Part shown: one piece after another, positions 34,409-45,567 of the stretch | Position numbering within the stretch: position 1 is the first letter of the stretch | Layout: the number at the start of each line of letters is the position of its first letter | From: Candidatus Saccharimonadota bacterium | GTDB lineage: Bacteria; Patescibacteriota; Saccharimonadia; Saccharimonadales; Saccharimonadaceae | Assembly: GCA_027450165.1 (NCBI GenBank) | Contig: DAIDKE010000003.1 | Span: 62,001 to 126,000 of the forward strand | Length of the DNA: 64,000 nt | Reading direction: 5' to 3' | Position numbers and translations under genes: made by a program | Notes under the pieces: model-generated | Database searches by the model: none | Seen by the model: only the letters and a program-made list of their open reading frames with translations | What the model was told of the DNA's origin: nothing

Positions 34409-36930
34409 ACAACGACGCTAACCAGCCGACCGGTCACATAAATGACCTTTTTCGGCTCGGCGTCAGCTATAAATTTGGCAACATTTTCTTGAGCCAAGGC
34501 AGCCTGCTTGATTTCGTCTTCGCTGGCATCGGCGCTAACTTCAATTTCAGCGCGCACCTTACCGTTCACCTGGACGGCAATCTTCATGGTCGATTCAACA
34601 ATCAGGGCGTCATCCCAGGTTGGCCAAGTGGCGTGCTGAATTAAATCTTCGTGGCCTAATTCCTGCCAAAGTTCGGCGCTCATGTGCGGCGCGAACGGCT
34701 CGGTCATCTGAACCAAAGCTTCAATTGCCTGGCGCCAAGTTTCGTGCGAAAAGCCGTCGACCTTGTATTTATAAAGATCGTTAACGTATTCCATTAAAGC
34801 CGCGATAGCCGTATTAAAACTGAGACGCCGCAAATCATCGGTAACTTTGCGCACCGCTTTATGCTGCGAGCGGCGCACGGCATCGTCATTTTTCGTCACA
34901 TCGTCTTTATAGTCCAAGAATTGCTGTGTTAACACCCAAACACGGTTCAGGAATCGATAGACGCCGGCGATGCTGCGCGAGTTCCAGCTAGCATCGAGTT
35001 CATATGGCCCCATGAATAACAGATACGTCCGCAGCGCATCGGCGCCGTAGCCCTGATCGATGACATCCAATGGGTCAACAACATTACCCTTACTCTTGCT
35101 CATCTTGGTGCCGTCTTCGGCGTTGATATAACCGTGGTAAACCAGTTTGTGAATCGGTTCTTTGAAGTTGACTAAGCCCATGTTGTAAAAAACGTGCGTC
35201 CAAAAACGAACGTACAATAAGTGCGCTACTGCGTGGTCACCACCGACATAAAAGTCTAACGGGTTCCAGTAATTGACAGTTTCAGGGTCCCAGGCACGTT
35301 CGGCGTTGCGTGGATCGGCGTAGCGCAGCAAATACCAGCTGGAACAGGCATAGCCGTCCATGGTGTCGGTCTCACGCCTGGCGGGCTTGCCACAAGTCGG
35401 ACAAGTCGTATTTACCCAATCTTCGGCGCGAGCCAAGGCCGACTTACCGTCACCCTTTGGCGCATAGTCCTCAATTTCGGGCAAAATAACCGGTAATTGG
35501 TCTTCTGGCACAGCTACAGCACCATGCTCGTCACAATGAATAATCGGAATCGGTGCACCCCAATAACGCTGACGACTAATCAGCCAGTCGCGCATTTTGT
35601 AGGTAGTCTTACCTTGGCCTAGATTGTTTTCTTCTAGCCAAGCCACGATCTTTTCGCGCGCCTCGGCACTAGACATACCATCGTAATTGCCAGAGTTAAT
35701 CAAAGTTCCTTCGTCGTGGTAAACTTTTTCATCACTTTGGCCGTCGATAACCTTTATGATAGGCAGTTCGTATTTTTCGGCAAAGGCAAAGTCACGTTCA
35801 TCATGCGCTGGTACACCCATCACAGCGCCGGTGCCATAGCCACCCAAGACATAATCAGCCACCCAAACGGGGACTTTTTCGCCGGAGACCGGGTTAACGG
35901 CGTAGCTACCGGTAAAGACACCGGTTTTTTCTTTGGTGTCGTTGGTACGATCAATTTCCGACTTCTTAACGGCTTCGGCAATGTAATTCTCGGTCGCCTC
36001 TTTAAAGTCGCCAACGGCAAGTTCGCGCGCCAAAGCGTGCTCCGGTGCTAAAACAACAAAGCTTGCGCCAAAAATCGTATCCGGCCGCGTTGAAAAAACA
36101 GTTATTGTTGCGGGTTCGGCTGAGCTACTTGAGGAAACATCTGCAGCCCGGTCCTCGACGGGCGCCGGGGCCCCGTTCGAGGTACGGCGCGAAGCCGTTT
36201 CCGATGGTAGGTCAGATGAACCTGCAACAACAAACTTTATCTCGGCACCTTCACTGCGTCCAATCCAGTTCGTCTGCGCCGTTTTAATCTTAGCTGGCCA
36301 GTCTAAATCTTCTAGGTCTTCCAGCAGCGAATCGGCGTATTCGGTAATCTTAAAGAACCATTGCTTCATCGACTTCTTTTCGACAATCGAACCGCAGCGC
36401 CAACAGTGACCGCCTTCAACTTGCTCATTGGCAAGCACCGTTTTATCAACTGGGCACCACCATTGCAGGCTCTCTTTTTGATAAGCCAGGCCGCGCTCAA
36501 ATAATTTCGTGAAAATCCACTGCGTCCAGCGGTAATATTCTGGGCTAGAAGTGTTGATCTCGCGTTCCCAATCAATACTAACGCCCATGCGCTTGAACTG
36601 ACGCTTAAAGTTAGCGATATTTTCGGCCGTAACTTTGGCCGGAGCGGTGCCGGTTTTAATAGCATAGTTCTCAGCCGGCAAGCCAAAGGTATCCCAGCCC
36701 ATTGGATTTAAAACATTATAACCGTGCTGACGGTGAAAACGCGCGATAGCGTCGACAATTGAGTAGCTAAAGGCGTGTCCGGTGTGCATACCGGCACCCG
36801 ACGGATACGGAAACATGCCCGAGACATAGAGTTTGTCTTTGTCTGGGGTGATTTCGACGTGATTAGCCTTTTGTTCTTCCCAAATTTGCTGCCATTTGGG
36901 TTCAATTTCCGACGGATTGTAGCGCTTCAT
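34405..36930 (-). CDS. leuS: Leucine--tRNA ligase with in-frame palindromic insertion
   Basis: 841-residue class I synthetase. HIGH motif HTGH in FPYPSGAGMHTGHAFSY, zinc-knuckle cysteines WWCPVDKTVL and CWRCG, CP1 editing domain with TVFSTRPDTIFGASF, a second CPTCGKP pair and KMSKS in GTKMSKSKGNVVDP. Within CP1, about residues 234-275 form a Ser/Pro/Ala-rich stretch (SSDLPSETASRRTSNGAPAP and following) encoded by a 126-nt imperfect palindrome; it interrupts the domain between KFVVAG and ITVFSTRPD and is not part of the usual LeuRS core. TGT-TAGAAT ends eight bases before the ATG, no Shine-Dalgarno. Confidence 0.96.
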   Translation of the reverse strand: MKRYNPSEIEPKWQQIWEEQKANHVEITPDKDKLYVSGMFPYPSGAGMHTGHAFSYSIVDAIARFHRQHGYNVLNPMGWDTFGLPAENYAIKTGTAPAKVTAENIANFKRQFKRMGVSIDWEREINTSSPEYYRWTQWIFTKLFERGLAYQKESLQWWCPVDKTVLANEQVEGGHCWRCGSIVEKKSMKQWFFKITEYADSLLEDLEDLDWPAKIKTAQTNWIGRSEGAEIKFVVAGSSDLPSETASRRTSNGAPAPVEDRAADVSSSSSAEPATITVFSTRPDTIFGASFVVLAPEHALARELAVGDFKEATENYIAEAVKKSEIDRTNDTKEKTGVFTGSYAVNPVSGEKVPVWVADYVLGGYGTGAVMGVPAHDERDFAFAEKYELPIIKVIDGQSDEKVYHDEGTLINSGNYDGMSSAEAREKIVAWLEENNLGQGKTTYKMRDWLISRQRYWGAPIPIIHCDEHGAVAVPEDQLPVILPEIEDYAPKGDGKSALARAEDWVNTTCPTCGKPARRETDTMDGYACSSWYLLRYADPRNAERAWDPETVNYWNPLDFYVGGDHAVAHLLYVRFWTHVFYNMGLVNFKEPIHKLVYHGYINAEDGTKMSKSKGNVVDPLDVIDQGYGADALRTYLLFMGPYELDASWNSRSIAGVYRFLNRVWVLTQQFLDYKDDVTKNDDAVRRSQHKAVRKVTDDLRRLSFNTAIAALMEYVNDLYKYKVDGFSHETWRQAIEALVQMTEPFAPHMSAELWQELGHEDLIQHATWPTWDDALIVESTMKIAVQVNGKVRAEIEVSADASEDEIKQAALAQENVAKFIADAEPKKVIYVTGRLVSVVV
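36105..36230. repeat. 126-nt imperfect palindrome inserted in frame in leuS
   Basis: The two 63-nt halves, compared ungapped as left half versus reverse complement of the right half, agree at about 43 of 63 positions, with the best match at the outer ends (TTGTTGCGGGTTC against TTGTTGCAGGTTC). Length is exactly 42 codons and it carries no stop in the leuS frame. It is GC-rich in the centre. This resembles the protein-coding palindromic elements described in Rickettsia (RPE), although relation to them is not shown. Confidence 0.75.
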
Positions 36931-36964
36931 ACCGAACTATTCTAACAGATTAGCCGGCCGATAT

Positions 36965-38311
36965 CTAGGCACCAAAGCTTACAGTGCCAATGTCTACCGT
37001 GCTGCCCGTGTAGTAGTAATTCATGTAGAGCGACTCGATATCACTGGTCAAGTTTTGGAAAGACGTGTCAGCTTTAGGCTCGCTAATTTTGACGTTGGAG
37101 TTCGGTTTGACGTTAGTTACGAGCGACAATTTTTTGTCGTCTTTGCTGTATGTGCCCGAAAATTGCATCAGTTGGTGACCAAAGCGGCTGGCATAAATTT
37201 CGTATTCCTGCGTACCATCACTAGCTGTCGACGATGATCTATTAAAGGCGTCGAATACGGTATTGTCACAATTGAGCATCGCCTTGCCAGCGGTCGTTTG
37301 CTTGAGCGCGTCGCCAAAAGCATAAAACTTGTTAGTGTCTAGATGAATCTGGTAGCCCAAGCTGCCAACGCCATTAATAGTTTTGGCGGCTAGTTTTTTA
37401 TCAATAATCAAGAACATGTTGTTTTTGTAGGCGTTGATGATCTCGTTTTGCTGCGACGTGTCTTTGCCTAATTTGTCATAGACATTCGCAAAGCACTGCT
37501 GGGTGGCGTCAGGGCTGGTGCTATCACTCTGGGTACTAAACGAGATCCATTTATTATCAATCTTCGCAGCCACCGATTTGACCAATGTTTCGTCAGACGG
37601 CGCAAGCAGTTTCAAAAAGTCACTGCTATTTGCAACCTTGAGTAGCACGTCGCCCTTTTTGCTAATGAAGCCGTTAAAATTGGTGCTAACATTTACCGGT
37701 GTTGCCGTGCCTACGCTGCTAATTGCCAGGTTGCCGTCTGCCTGAATGGCGGTTTGGTCATAAACAACATTAGCGTTTAGCTTGACGTTGACCGATTTAT
37801 CGGAATAAGTCATCTGGGTACTGGTGTCGATAGTCTTCAAATTGCCGACGTTAATAAAAGCATCGGTCACCACCTTGTCTGGATTTTGATAATACAAATT
37901 GTAGGCAGCTGCCGCGCCGCCGCCAAGAATAACTACCGCTACCGCAATGATTGTCGCCAAAAGCAGTTTCCTACGAGGCTTACGTGGCGAACCGGCGCCC
38001 GGGTTAATGCTACTTGGCTCGGAGTTGACGATCGGCATCGGCGTTGGCGCAGGGTTTACCACTGGCGTCGGCTGGCTCAATGGACTTGGCGTCGGATTAA
38101 CAACCTGTGTTGGTTCAGGCTGTGCGGTGGGCTGAAATGGCTGAAAAGGACTAGGCGGCACCACTGGCTGATCTTCTAGCGCAGGTTGCGGCGCCGGAGC
38201 CGGTTCTGGAGCCGGCGCTAGATCTGGCGCCACCGGTGGTGTTAAGTCTGGAGCCTGGTCTTGGTTTGGATCGCTTGTTGGCACAGGGTTAAAGTTGTCG
38301 TCTGGAGACAT
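36965..38311 (-). CDS. Proline-rich single-span surface protein
   Basis: 448 residues: a P/Q/A/V-rich cytoplasmic region (about 1-105, repeated PTP and APEPAPAPQPA-like runs), a basic patch (SPRKPRRK), one transmembrane segment (about 115-140) and a large extracellular domain (about 145-448) with many beta-prone repeats such as NLKTIDTSTQMTYSDKSV and NLAISSVGTATPVNVS. Two cysteines occur in the outer domain (QQCFANVY and LNCDNTVF) and could form a disulfide. The outer domain is reminiscent of LolA/LprG-like or DUF-type sensor folds but no family is certain. No Shine-Dalgarno; TATAAG lies 13 bases upstream. Confidence 0.6.
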   Translation of the reverse strand: MSPDDNFNPVPTSDPNQDQAPDLTPPVAPDLAPAPEPAPAPQPALEDQPVVPPSPFQPFQPTAQPEPTQVVNPTPSPLSQPTPVVNPAPTPMPIVNSEPSSINPGAGSPRKPRRKLLLATIIAVAVVILGGGAAAAYNLYYQNPDKVVTDAFINVGNLKTIDTSTQMTYSDKSVNVKLNANVVYDQTAIQADGNLAISSVGTATPVNVSTNFNGFISKKGDVLLKVANSSDFLKLLAPSDETLVKSVAAKIDNKWISFSTQSDSTSPDATQQCFANVYDKLGKDTSQQNEIINAYKNNMFLIIDKKLAAKTINGVGSLGYQIHLDTNKFYAFGDALKQTTAGKAMLNCDNTVFDAFNRSSSTASDGTQEYEIYASRFGHQLMQFSGTYSKDDKKLSLVTNVKPNSNVKISEPKADTSFQNLTSDIESLYMNYYYTGSTVDIGTVSFGA

Positions 38312-38372
38312 TTAATTTATTCCGCTTATACTATTTGCTACGAGTTTATCACAGCTTAAGCGAAAGCTAAAC

Positions 38373-39653
38373 CTAAAGCTGCGACCAATAAGCTTGTTTA
38401 TCGGCCAGCCATTTAGGCGATTGGCGCACCAGCTTCGACTCTTCTTCAGTAGAATGCAGCACAACCTTAACGCCTTCTTCTAGAAAAATGCCGCCCTGCG
38501 AACCTTTAAATAGCAACACCGCACCCTGTTCAAGGACCTTGTGCGCAAAACCGCCGGCTTCAATAGCCGTCTTAAACGACTTAACCTGGCAGCCACGCGC
38601 TTTAGCAGCCGGCGCCAAATATTTGTTGGCCTCTTCACCAACCGTTATCACCCAGGCCAACTGGCTTGGGTCACACAACTTACCAATTCGTTCGTGCTCC
38701 TCAGCCGAGGTCGCCCCTAATTCATTCATACTGCCCAGAACGGCAATTTTTTGCGGGGCCGTCAAATTGTAAAGCGTCTTTAAAGCCGATTCAGCCGCCA
38801 GCGGACTAGAATTGTAGGTATCGTCTAGAATAATCGTGTCATTCACGCCGCGCAGCGGATTCATTCGCCCGGCAACTGGACGAATTTTCTCTAAACCTTT
38901 GGCAACTTCACTAGCACTCATGCCAAGCTTAACGCCAACCGCACCAGCCGCCACGGCCGGTCGCAGAGTATGTTCGCCAACAACGTGAACTTTTACCTCG
39001 ACTGGCTCATCCCATTCCGGGGCCACAAAACCGCCGCGGTGGCCATCGACAACTGTAAAATCGCCATCCAAAAAATGATATTCTGCCGCCGCACTAGTGC
39101 CGTAAGTATCGATATTCGGATTGCTTAAATCGGCCGCATATTTACCGTCGATGTCATCGCGATTAATCAGCGCTAATTTGCTAAAATTGGCCGCCGACAA
39201 TTCTTCGGCCGCCACATTATCAAGACTGATAAAGTATTCCATGTGCTCCGGCGAAACAGCCGTAACCACCGCAATATCTGGCGTCGCTAGCTTGCCAAAA
39301 CGCGGCACCTGGCCAATTCGATCGCTGCCAACCTCTTGCACAATGACATCCACATCTGACGGTTGTTTGATCCGCTGTCGAGCAGCCTTAAAAATACCCA
39401 ACCACGTTCCAACGCTACGCAAGTTTTCCGGGTACTCGATACCCAAAATTGCTAGCGGCGCCGAAAGTTCGGCATTATGATTGCCCTCATGCAAACGCAC
39501 ACGAAAACGCTCGGCAAGCACCGTGCCAATCGCCACTTTTGTGCTCGTTTTACCAACACTACCGGTTACAATTACCAATTTTATATCAGGATGTTTGCGT
39601 AAGTATTTTTTGACATAGCCCTCAAGCTTGATTTGAATAGATTTCTTAAACAT
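38373..39653 (-). CDS. murF: MurF-like Mur ligase lacking the N-terminal UDP-binding domain
   Basis: 426 residues. The ATP-binding P-loop VTGSVGKTSTKVAIG begins near residue 29, followed by EGNHNAELSAPLAILG, the middle-domain EVGSDRIGQ and EHMEYF, and the C-terminal ligase domain with ILDDTYNSSPLAAESAL. These are MurF signatures (adding D-Ala-D-Ala to UDP-MurNAc-tripeptide). In standard MurF about 80-100 residues precede the P-loop and bind UDP; here only about 28 do. A different substrate or a separately encoded domain is possible. TATAGT lies ten bases before the ATG. Confidence 0.82.
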   Translation of the reverse strand: MFKKSIQIKLEGYVKKYLRKHPDIKLVIVTGSVGKTSTKVAIGTVLAERFRVRLHEGNHNAELSAPLAILGIEYPENLRSVGTWLGIFKAARQRIKQPSDVDVIVQEVGSDRIGQVPRFGKLATPDIAVVTAVSPEHMEYFISLDNVAAEELSAANFSKLALINRDDIDGKYAADLSNPNIDTYGTSAAAEYHFLDGDFTVVDGHRGGFVAPEWDEPVEVKVHVVGEHTLRPAVAAGAVGVKLGMSASEVAKGLEKIRPVAGRMNPLRGVNDTIILDDTYNSSPLAAESALKTLYNLTAPQKIAVLGSMNELGATSAEEHERIGKLCDPSQLAWVITVGEEANKYLAPAAKARGCQVKSFKTAIEAGGFAHKVLEQGAVLLFKGSQGGIFLEEGVKVVLHSTEEESKLVRQSPKWLADKQAYWSQL

Positions 39654-39700
39654 AACTAAATTAACTATATACGATTATCGGCCACACGTCTAACCACGAG

Positions 39701-39731
39701 CTCAAAATAAAACACGCCCTGTTGGCGTGTT
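39701..39731 (-). terminator. Terminator downstream of the two tRNA-Ala genes
   Basis: AACACGCC (39711-39718) pairs with GGCGTGTT (39724-39731) around a five-base loop; on the minus strand it is followed by TTATTTTG. Confidence 0.75.
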
Positions 39732-39745
39732 CATTAGCTCGATTT

Positions 39746-39821
39746 TGGTGGAGACGAGGCGACTTGAACGCCCTACCTCAGCAATGCGAATGCTGCGCTC
39801 TACCGGGTGAGCTACGTCCCC
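39746..39821 (-). tRNA. tRNA-Ala (anticodon CGC)
   Basis: 76 nt with encoded CCA. Acceptor GGGGACG/CGTCTCC includes the G3-U70 alanine identity pair, anticodon loop TTCGCAT gives CGC, D-loop has GG and T-loop is TTCAAGT. Nine bases separate it from the next tRNA-Ala. Confidence 0.93.
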
Positions 39822-39830
39822 AAATAATTT

Positions 39831-39907
39831 TGGTGGAGCATATCGGATTCGAACCGATGACCTCTTCCATGCCATGGAAGCGCGCTAGCCAACTGCGCCA
39901 ATGCCCC
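39831..39907 (-). tRNA. tRNA-Ala (anticodon GGC)
   Basis: 77 nt with encoded CCA. Acceptor GGGGCAT/ATGCTCC again shows G3-U70, anticodon loop ATGGCAT gives GGC, D-loop GG and T-loop TTCGAAT are canonical. Upstream in the same tandem pair as the CGC isoacceptor. Confidence 0.95.
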
Positions 39908-39930
39908 ATACGTCGTACGACTGCGCGCAC

Positions 39931-39968
39931 CGCGCTAGACGAATAACTAGACGCCAATGCCCCGTACG
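39931..39968 (-). repeat. Decayed copy of the tRNA-Ala(GGC) 5' end
   Basis: On the plus strand CGCGCTAG (39931-39938) and CGCCAATGCCCCGTACG (39952-39968) repeat, at 16 of 17 positions for the latter, the CGCGCTAG...CGCCAATGCCCCATACG found at the 5' end of tRNA-Ala(GGC) and its flank (39881-39912). This looks like a partial duplication or an attachment-site remnant just upstream of the intact gene. Confidence 0.5.
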
Positions 39969-39987
39969 AAGAACCATATTAACAGAA

Positions 39988-40020
39988 AACCGCCCCAATT
40001 TCTAGAGGCGGTTCGTTTTT
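39988..40020 (+). terminator. Hairpin with T-run in the tRNA-Ala/RRM spacer
   Basis: AACCGCC (39988-39994) pairs with GGCGGTT (40007-40013), followed by CGTTTTTT on the plus strand. Nothing coding precedes it on this strand, so it may insulate the RRM gene or act on a minus-strand transcript. Confidence 0.5.
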
Positions 40021-40320
40021 TGCTGTTGCGCGCCCACCCGGGGCACGATGTTTTGAATGTGTTTGTTTTTAATCGCCGCAAGGATACCCCTTTGGCGCAC
40101 CAGCTTACCCTTTATTATGAACTATTAAAACAAAAACACAAGCATATTCATAATTTACCACTAGTAATTATGTTTCAGCTGTGTTTAAATAAGGGCGTTC
40201 AGAAGCACACGCATATTACGGCAAAAGCAGAACTTATCTTCACCAAGGTAACTCTTCTTCGCACGAAGATTGCAGCAAGGTCGATCTGAAATCAATCAAT
40301 TGAAGAAAGAGTTACAGAAA
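40021..40320 (+). promoter_or_regulatory. Upstream region and probable long leader of the RRM gene
   Basis: Non-coding 300 bases. A weak promoter candidate is TTGGCG (40092-40097) with TATTAT at 40113-40118 (spacer only 15). From there about 200 bases of A-rich leader run to the ATG at 40321, including a small hairpin TCTTC-GCAC-GAAGA near 40256-40269. Long leaders are common for cold-induced RNA-binding protein genes; regulation is inferred only. Confidence 0.35.
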
Positions 40321-40644
40321 ATGGCACAACCACAGAATCTATTCATCGGCAGCCTAGCCTACTCTACCACCGAAGACAGCTTGAAGGCATTCTTTGAGCA
40401 AATCGGTGAAGTTGACAGCGCTCGCGTTGTTACTGACCGCGAAAGCGGCCGTAGCAAAGGCTTCGGCTTTGTAACGTTTGTTGACGAAGCTAATAACCAA
40501 AAAGCTATCGACCAACTAAACGGCAAAGAGCTCGATGGTCGCCCAATCACCGTTAGCTTGGCACGTCCTAAAGAGGACAAGCCACGCGATTTCAACGGTG
40601 GTAACCGCGGCAACGGCGGTTCATTCCGTCAGCGCAGCTGGTAA
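40321..40644 (+). CDS. RRM-type RNA-binding protein
   Basis: 107 residues with one RNA recognition motif (about 4-80): RNP2 is LFIGSLAY and RNP1 is KGFGFVTF. The tail is glycine/arginine/asparagine-rich (GGNRGNGGSFRQRSW), as in cyanobacterial Rbp and other cold-associated RRM proteins. It probably acts as an RNA chaperone. ATG at 40321 starts the conserved domain; the in-frame start 17 codons earlier is unlikely. It is preceded by a long leader and followed by a strong terminator. Confidence 0.93.
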   Translation: MAQPQNLFIGSLAYSTTEDSLKAFFEQIGEVDSARVVTDRESGRSKGFGFVTFVDEANNQKAIDQLNGKELDGRPITVSLARPKEDKPRDFNGGNRGNGGSFRQRSW

Positions 40645-40661
40645 TTAACCAGTTAGCTAGT

Positions 40662-40696
40662 AAAATAACCCTCCTTGCGGGGGTTATTTTATTTTG
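40662..40696 (+). terminator. Terminator of the RRM gene
   Basis: AAAATAACCC (40662-40671) pairs with GGGTTATTTT (40681-40690), followed by ATTTTG. The AT-rich symmetric stem could also stop the convergent ABC exporter transcript. Confidence 0.85.
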
Positions 40697-40698
40697 TC

Positions 40699-42525
40699 TT
40701 AAAGCTGCGATTTGAACATGCGGTAATACTCGCCGCGTTTTTCGACTAACTCATCGTGCGTGCCACGTTCAACAATTTCACCGTCCTTGAGCATTAATAT
40801 AATATCGGCTTTTTTAACCGTTGTCATACGGTGACTAATCACAACGATTGTTTTATCGTTTTCGGCAAACAAGTGCTCAAAAATTCGTGACTCGGCCAGA
40901 GCATCGATCGCCGAAGTTGGCTCGTCTAAGATAATTATCGGACTATCACGATAAAAATCACGCGCTAAAGCAAGGCGCTGCCACTGCCCACCGGATATAT
41001 CAATGCCCTTATTGCCGTCTTTGTCTTCCATCCAGTTGATGACATAGTTATCAAAACCCTTCGGCAGTTTTTCTAAGAAGTTCCGGGCCTCGGCAAAGTC
41101 GACCGCCTGATTAAAACGCGCTTCATCGTAAGGCTGACTAACATCGCCGAAATAAACGTTCTCGCGAGCGGTCGCAAAACCGTAGGCTAGATACTGCTGT
41201 TGCAAAATACCCATTTGCTTGTGCCACGACGCAACCGAAAACTCGCCAAGCGGCGTGCCATCCAGCAGCACAGATCCGCTCGACGGTTGATATAGACCAG
41301 TTAATACTTTAATCAGGGTTGATTTTCCAGCCCCATTTTCACCTACAATCGCAATGTGCTGACCCTTTTCAATCTTAAACGTAATGTTTTTGAGAACATC
41401 AACCTCACTTTGCGGATAGCGGAACGTTACGTTATCGAGCTCAATCGCATCTGGCACACCATGCAGTGTTTTTGTACCACCAACAGCCTCTGGCGCTTCC
41501 ATAAAAGCCTGATAATCAAATAGATTAGCTAGGTCTTCGTCGATTTGGCTGATCGTCGACACCAATCCGCTGGCACCGCTCAACGTTCGCGAAACAATCT
41601 GCTGAACATAGATAAAGTTACCGATTGGCAGCTGGCGGTTAATAATCCTAATGACGGTCCACACCAGAGCGACGATCTCCGCAACCGACTCAATCGCATC
41701 GGCCACAAAACGTAAACCAATATATTTACGTTCATATTCAATCTGATCCTTTTCGTCAAGATCGCGCAGGCGGCGGCGGGTGTCTAACAAATAGCGAACC
41801 ATGCCATAAATACGCAGCTCGGCCATGTACTGCGGCTGAAGAATATTCCATTCAATCATTACCTTGCGCCGTCTGGTTTCCACATTCTCGTTCCAGTGCA
41901 TCATTTGATCGCGCGACAGTCTAAACTGAATAAATATGCCAGGTATTACTGCTACCAGCAGGATAAACCCTAGCCACCAACTGACCAAGGCCATCGCAAT
42001 AATGCCAGCAACCATATTAATTAGCTGCGATACAATATCGGCCAAACGAGTAAAGACATACGGAAAGAAACGGGCAAATTGTGATGCTCGATCAAAGGTG
42101 TCGATTGTCGTTTTATCGTCGTAGCGCCAAAAATCAAGCTTCAAAAAGTGCTCATACATTTGGTCACTGACGGCCGCTTCAACCCGATAACTCATCAAGC
42201 GGGTAATGTACTGTTGCAGACTAGACCAGCCGGCTTGTAGTACGCCAAGGGCTGCGGTAATGATGACATAAATAATCACCAGCCTCTCGGCACCCGGCTT
42301 GCCCGCAATAGCCGAAACTAATTCAGTGGTAGTTAAGGCCGCAAAGTAAGTCATCGTGATCGGCAGCACAGCGTTAATAATCGACCCGATAATTTGAACC
42401 ACAACAGCTGTCGGCGCCGCTTTATAGGACACTATCGCCACTTGTGCGATAGCACGTAGACGCTCCCTCAGTGATAGTTTGCGTTGACCGTTTTTAGTGC
42501 TAGTCGATTTTTTCCGCTTGGTCAT
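40699..42525 (-). CDS. ABC exporter (fused TMD-NBD)
   Basis: 608 residues: six-helix exporter domain (about 30-330) and NBD (about 360-600). Walker A is VGENGAGKSTLIKV, signature ISGGQWQRLALAR, Walker B PIIILDEPTSAID with catalytic glutamate and the H-loop VVISHRMTT. It most likely works as a homodimer. The ATG at 42525 lies one base after the ligA stop; an in-frame GTG at 42534 inside ligA is an alternative. Positively charged N-terminus (MTKRKKSTSTKNGQRK). Substrate unknown; peptide, lipid or drug export are typical. Confidence 0.93.
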   Translation of the reverse strand: MTKRKKSTSTKNGQRKLSLRERLRAIAQVAIVSYKAAPTAVVVQIIGSIINAVLPITMTYFAALTTTELVSAIAGKPGAERLVIIYVIITAALGVLQAGWSSLQQYITRLMSYRVEAAVSDQMYEHFLKLDFWRYDDKTTIDTFDRASQFARFFPYVFTRLADIVSQLINMVAGIIAMALVSWWLGFILLVAVIPGIFIQFRLSRDQMMHWNENVETRRRKVMIEWNILQPQYMAELRIYGMVRYLLDTRRRLRDLDEKDQIEYERKYIGLRFVADAIESVAEIVALVWTVIRIINRQLPIGNFIYVQQIVSRTLSGASGLVSTISQIDEDLANLFDYQAFMEAPEAVGGTKTLHGVPDAIELDNVTFRYPQSEVDVLKNITFKIEKGQHIAIVGENGAGKSTLIKVLTGLYQPSSGSVLLDGTPLGEFSVASWHKQMGILQQQYLAYGFATARENVYFGDVSQPYDEARFNQAVDFAEARNFLEKLPKGFDNYVINWMEDKDGNKGIDISGGQWQRLALARDFYRDSPIIILDEPTSAIDALAESRIFEHLFAENDKTIVVISHRMTTVKKADIILMLKDGEIVERGTHDELVEKRGEYYRMFKSQL

Positions 42526-42526
42526 T

Positions 42527-45563
<3,037 letters not shown>

Positions 45564-45567
45564 AATT

